Shown piece by piece: positions 61,206 through 64,000 of a DNA stretch of 64,000 bases. Each line of letters begins with the position of its first letter. Positions within the stretch are counted from its first letter, which is position 1. A program made the translations under genes and the position numbers. The stretch is from contig JAEWHC010000009.1 of the NCBI GenBank assembly GCA_023387985.1, positions 806,001 through 870,000 on the forward strand. The letters run 5' to 3'. The stretch comes from Bacteroidota bacterium. Its GTDB lineage: Bacteria; Bacteroidota; Bacteroidia; Chitinophagales; Chitinophagaceae. Under the pieces are notes generated by a model. That model was not told where the DNA came from and searched no databases. It was given only the letters and a program-made list of their open reading frames with translations.

Positions 61206-63650
61206 ATGAGAGTATGGCCATTTATTATCAGCGGCCTGGTGACAATCGGGTTAATTGTTATCCTGGACAGCCACCTGGGTACTGTGCCGGCAATGGGCAG
61301 GTTGTTGAGCCCCGGCCACGGCTTATGGCAAAACGCGTCTCCGGCAGATGAAGATTTTTCCCTGCAAATCAGCTCGCCTTTCCTTTCTGACCGCGTTGAC
61401 GTTTATTTGGATGAGCGCTTGGTGCCCCATGTTTTCGCTCAAAATGATCACGATGCCTATTTTGTTCAGGGGTTTTTACATGCCCGTTTTCGCCTTTGGC
61501 AAATGGAATTCCAGGTTTTGGCAGCAGCCGGCAGATTAAGTGAAATTTTAGGCGAACGCTCCGGCACCCTCGATGTGCTCCAAAAACATGACCGGTTTAT
61601 GCGAAGGCTCGGCATGAATTACGCGGCCGAAAATTCACTGAAGCTCATGCGGCAAAGTCCACGGGATATTGAAAATATGGAAGCCTATGCTGCAGGGGTA
61701 AATGCCTGGATCGACCAACTGACTCCGGGCCAGTTGCCCATTGAATATAAATTGCTGGGATACAAGCCTGAAAAATGGACGCCAAAGCATACAGCCCTTT
61801 TCCTCAAGCAAATGAGCTATACCCTTGCTTCCGATTTGAATGACCTGGAAATTACTACCCTGGTAAACCGGCTCGGGTTGGATGGTTTGAGGGAGCTTTA
61901 CCCTCTCCAACCCGATTCCCTGGATCCCATCGTTCCCAAAGGAACCGCTTTCAGTTTGCAGACCCCCCGGGCTGTTCCTCCGGAAAACCTGGATTCATTG
62001 CTGATGCTTTCTGTTTCGGATTTTGAAACGGTAACCAACAAACCCGACCCGGACAATGGCAGCAACAACTGGGTAGTTGGTGGTTCGAAAACGGCAAGCG
62101 GAAGACCAATCCTGGCCAATGATCCGCACCTGGGTTTGAGCCTGCCCTCCATATGGTATGAAATGCAAATCACCACACCAGACTACAATGTTTATGGAGT
62201 TAGTTTTCCCGGAACGCCCTCAGTTGTTATTGGCTTCAATGACAGCATTGCCTGGGGTGTTACCAATGCAGGGCGCGATGTAATGGATTTCTACGAAGTG
62301 CAGTTTAAAGACAGCACCATGAAGGAATATCTTTACCATGGTGAATGGAAACAAACCGAATGGAGAACCGAGACCATTGGCCGCAGGGGAAAAGCGGATT
62401 ATATCGATAAGATTGCTATGACCGTTTGGGGCCCGGTAATGTACGATGCGACTTTTCCAAGCCGATACCAGGATAACAAAGCCATTGCCATAAGATGGAA
62501 AGCGCACGATCCCAGCAATGAACTGGCTACTTTCCGCGGGCTAAACTATGCCAGGAACTACAACGAGTACCGCGAAGCCATAAAAGCATTTAAATGCCCG
62601 GGACAGAACTTTGTTTTTGCTTCAAAGAGCAATGAGATTGCCATTTGGCAGCAGGCTGAATTTCCCGCAAAATGGAACCGGCAGGGAGAAACGGTCATGC
62701 CTGGCTGGGACAGCAGTTTCGCCTGGCAGGGGATGATCCACATTGACGACAATCCCCATCAATATAACCCCGAAAGAGGATTCGTATCCAGTGCCAATCA
62801 ACTCGCAACGGATTCAACTTACGGGTTCTACCTTACTTCTGAAGCAAATATTTACCGCGGATTAACGATTAACAGATTGCTGACGCGCATGTACAATGTT
62901 ACCGCAGACAGCATGAAGCAAATGCAAAACAACAATTTCAATTCTTTTGCAGAAACAGCTTTGCCCTTTATGATTGCGAATATTGATTCGGGTACACTGA
63001 ATGCCAATACTGCAAAATGGCTTGTGGAATTGAAGAACTGGAATTTTAATGCTGACCCTGGAAGTATGGCTATGACTGCTTTTTATAAATGGTGGGGCAA
63101 ATTTACCGATACGGTCTGGCGGGATGATATGATTCTTGATAAAGAACTAAAAATCGCCTATCCTTCAGAATACGCGCTGATTGATGCATTAAAAAAAGAT
63201 TCTGCATACAAATACCTGGACAATGTTCAAACCGAAAGCTTCGAGACTTTAGGCGGTTTATTGAGCGCCACGCTGATGCGTACTGCCGGGGAAATGGACA
63301 TGATGAAAGATCCGGGATGGGCTTCTTTCAAGAGTACGCGTATCAATCATTTGTTGAGCACCCTTACCGGCTTCAGCCGTTTGAATTTACCGGTGGGTGG
63401 CGGAGACCACATCATCAACGCCACGAAAACCACCCATGGCCCAAGTTGGAAAGTAGTGGTGGAGATGACCGATACCACGAATGCATGGGGTATTTATCCC
63501 GGCGGCCAGAGCGGGAACCCCGGCAGCAAATACTATGATCAGTTTGTTGACGACTGGGCAAAAGGAAAACATTATAAACTTTGGATTATGCGGCCCGATG
63601 AAGTGCAATCAGAAAAGATCCGGTGGAAAATGCAATTCAATAAAGGCTAA
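61206..63650 (+). CDS. Penicillin-acylase-family (Ntn) hydrolase
   Basis: 814-residue N-terminal-nucleophile hydrolase from ATG 61206, just before a hydrophobic stretch (PFIISGLVTIGLIVIL) that is a signal or anchor; a TTG start at 61155 would add 17. The precursor has an alpha part (RFRLWQMEFQVLAAAGRLSE, the GRLSEILGE region) and the beta chain beginning with the nucleophile Ser in NGSNNWVVGG, after which LANDPHLGLSLPS and SFPGTPSVVIGFNDSIAWG fit the family. Such enzymes cleave acyl amides (penicillins, acyl-homoserine lactones, or others); the substrate is unknown. Probably periplasmic. Confidence 0.9.
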   Translation: MRVWPFIISGLVTIGLIVILDSHLGTVPAMGRLLSPGHGLWQNASPADEDFSLQISSPFLSDRVDVYLDERLVPHVFAQNDHDAYFVQGFLHARFRLWQMEFQVLAAAGRLSEILGERSGTLDVLQKHDRFMRRLGMNYAAENSLKLMRQSPRDIENMEAYAAGVNAWIDQLTPGQLPIEYKLLGYKPEKWTPKHTALFLKQMSYTLASDLNDLEITTLVNRLGLDGLRELYPLQPDSLDPIVPKGTAFSLQTPRAVPPENLDSLLMLSVSDFETVTNKPDPDNGSNNWVVGGSKTASGRPILANDPHLGLSLPSIWYEMQITTPDYNVYGVSFPGTPSVVIGFNDSIAWGVTNAGRDVMDFYEVQFKDSTMKEYLYHGEWKQTEWRTETIGRRGKADYIDKIAMTVWGPVMYDATFPSRYQDNKAIAIRWKAHDPSNELATFRGLNYARNYNEYREAIKAFKCPGQNFVFASKSNEIAIWQQAEFPAKWNRQGETVMPGWDSSFAWQGMIHIDDNPHQYNPERGFVSSANQLATDSTYGFYLTSEANIYRGLTINRLLTRMYNVTADSMKQMQNNNFNSFAETALPFMIANIDSGTLNANTAKWLVELKNWNFNADPGSMAMTAFYKWWGKFTDTVWRDDMILDKELKIAYPSEYALIDALKKDSAYKYLDNVQTESFETLGGLLSATLMRTAGEMDMMKDPGWASFKSTRINHLLSTLTGFSRLNLPVGGGDHIINATKTTHGPSWKVVVEMTDTTNAWGIYPGGQSGNPGSKYYDQFVDDWAKGKHYKLWIMRPDEVQSEKIRWKMQFNKG

Positions 63651-63661
63651 TTCACACGACT

Positions 63662-64000
63662 ATGAAATTCATTTTATCCGTTTTATTTACCATACTGCTG
63701 GGATATATGTTTTATCTCTATGCACAGGATTTACCCTGGTGGACGGTTGTTTTTGCAGGCTTTCTTGGCGGTGCATTATTTCCCGTCAGTTCCATGAGCA
63801 GTTGGTTTGCCGGCTTCCTTGGTATTTTTCTGCTATGGTTTCTTCTGGCCTATTCCATTGATTCAGGAAATGCAAGTTTATTGAGCCTTAAAATGTCAAC
63901 CATTCTGCCTTTCGGCAGTCCGGGTATGACGATGTTTGCCGGCGCGGTGCTGGGCGGCATTGTTTCAGGTTTTGGCGCATTGACGGGATCTTTTTTGCGC
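63662..64000 (+). CDS. Membrane protein, 3' end outside the window
   Basis: ATG at 63662 with 113 open codons to the edge. The product is strongly hydrophobic, with helices at about residues 3-20 (LSVLFTILLGYMFYLYA), 27-44 (TVVFAGFLGGALFPVSS), 49-65 (FAGFLGIFLLWFLLA) and 93-112 (FAGAVLGGIVSGFGALTGS). It starts 11 bases after the penicillin acylase stop, so the two could form one operon. No family recognised from the visible part. Confidence 0.6.
   Translation, partial: MKFILSVLFTILLGYMFYLYAQDLPWWTVVFAGFLGGALFPVSSMSSWFAGFLGIFLLWFLLAYSIDSGNASLLSLKMSTILPFGSPGMTMFAGAVLGGIVSGFGALTGSFLR

Noticed and set aside
63481..63861. 126-codon frame across the penicillin acylase end
   Set aside because: Overlaps two better frames on the same strand; composition is out of line with real genes.

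Overview
The window looks like a chromosomal segment of a Bacteroidota bacterium, most likely from the Chitinophagia/Saprospiria side. Evidence: a very large subtilase ending in a type IX secretion (T9SS) sorting domain; a DUF3078 outer-membrane-type protein; an arginine cluster built around the N-acyl-ornithine carbamoyltransferase found in this phylum; several exact TAnnTTTG -7 promoter boxes; and few clear Shine-Dalgarno sequences. Genes are dense, on both strands, in short operons. I found no rRNA, tRNA, CRISPR array, insertion sequence or prophage.

Layout. 1-4.2 kb: end of a MerR-type regulator, a thioredoxin-fold lipoprotein, then a leftward set (gamma-glutamylcyclotransferase-like protein, lpxH, lipoprotein, mscS). 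4.4-8.5 kb: leftward rsfS-ftsH-LUD with divergent birA. 8.6-15.2 kb: small HExxH protein, Bcp peroxiredoxin, FUSC membrane protein, AraC regulator, small PLDc_N-like membrane protein, M3 oligopeptidase. 15.2-16.7 kb: a CTATGTG repeat element, an O-methyltransferase and a 538-base leader. 16.7-26.3 kb: a rightward arginine operon (GNAT, argG, cupin, argC, argD, N-acylornithine carbamoyltransferase, argB, HAD phosphatase, argE, argH). 26.3-29.8 kb: leftward hypB-hypF-hypC without other hydrogenase genes. 30-35.5 kb: M28 peptidase, a PhzF gene broken by a deletion, a hydroxyacid dehydrogenase, rsmA and pdxA. 35.8-41.2 kb: the T9SS subtilase. 41.2-48.9 kb: small lipoprotein, cupin, gamma-carbonic anhydrase, class III aminotransferase, esterase, YkuK, CoA-binding protein, a gene-free 580-base region with a plus-strand terminator, scpA, DUF3078 and mscL. 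49-64 kb: EamA, frr, WecA-like transferase, transketolase N-half, engB, dtd, MazG-like, obg, Mrp, PaiB, GDPD, pyrF, thiamine-binding protein, miaE, penicillin acylase, and the start of a membrane protein.

How the genes work together. The arginine operon holds every step from acylglutamate to arginine; the GNAT protein is the obvious candidate for the first acylation. Carbamoylation is expected before deacylation, so ArgE would act on acyl-citrulline. The carbamoyltransferase has Val at the position that separates succinyl- from acetyl-specific enzymes. HypB, HypF and HypC make part of the [NiFe] hydrogenase maturation machinery, so hypA, hypD, hypE and a hydrogenase should lie elsewhere. rsfS, rsmA, frr, engB, obg, dtd and miaE serve ribosome assembly and translation quality.

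Most worth following: the carbamoyltransferase selectivity residue; the arginine-operon leader with a small Arg-ending reading frame and a hairpin; the orphan hyp operon; the candidate small RNA ending at 46268; the transketolase half without its partner; and the PhzF deletion. I did not find a clear, wholly new multi-gene system. Most of the window is housekeeping.
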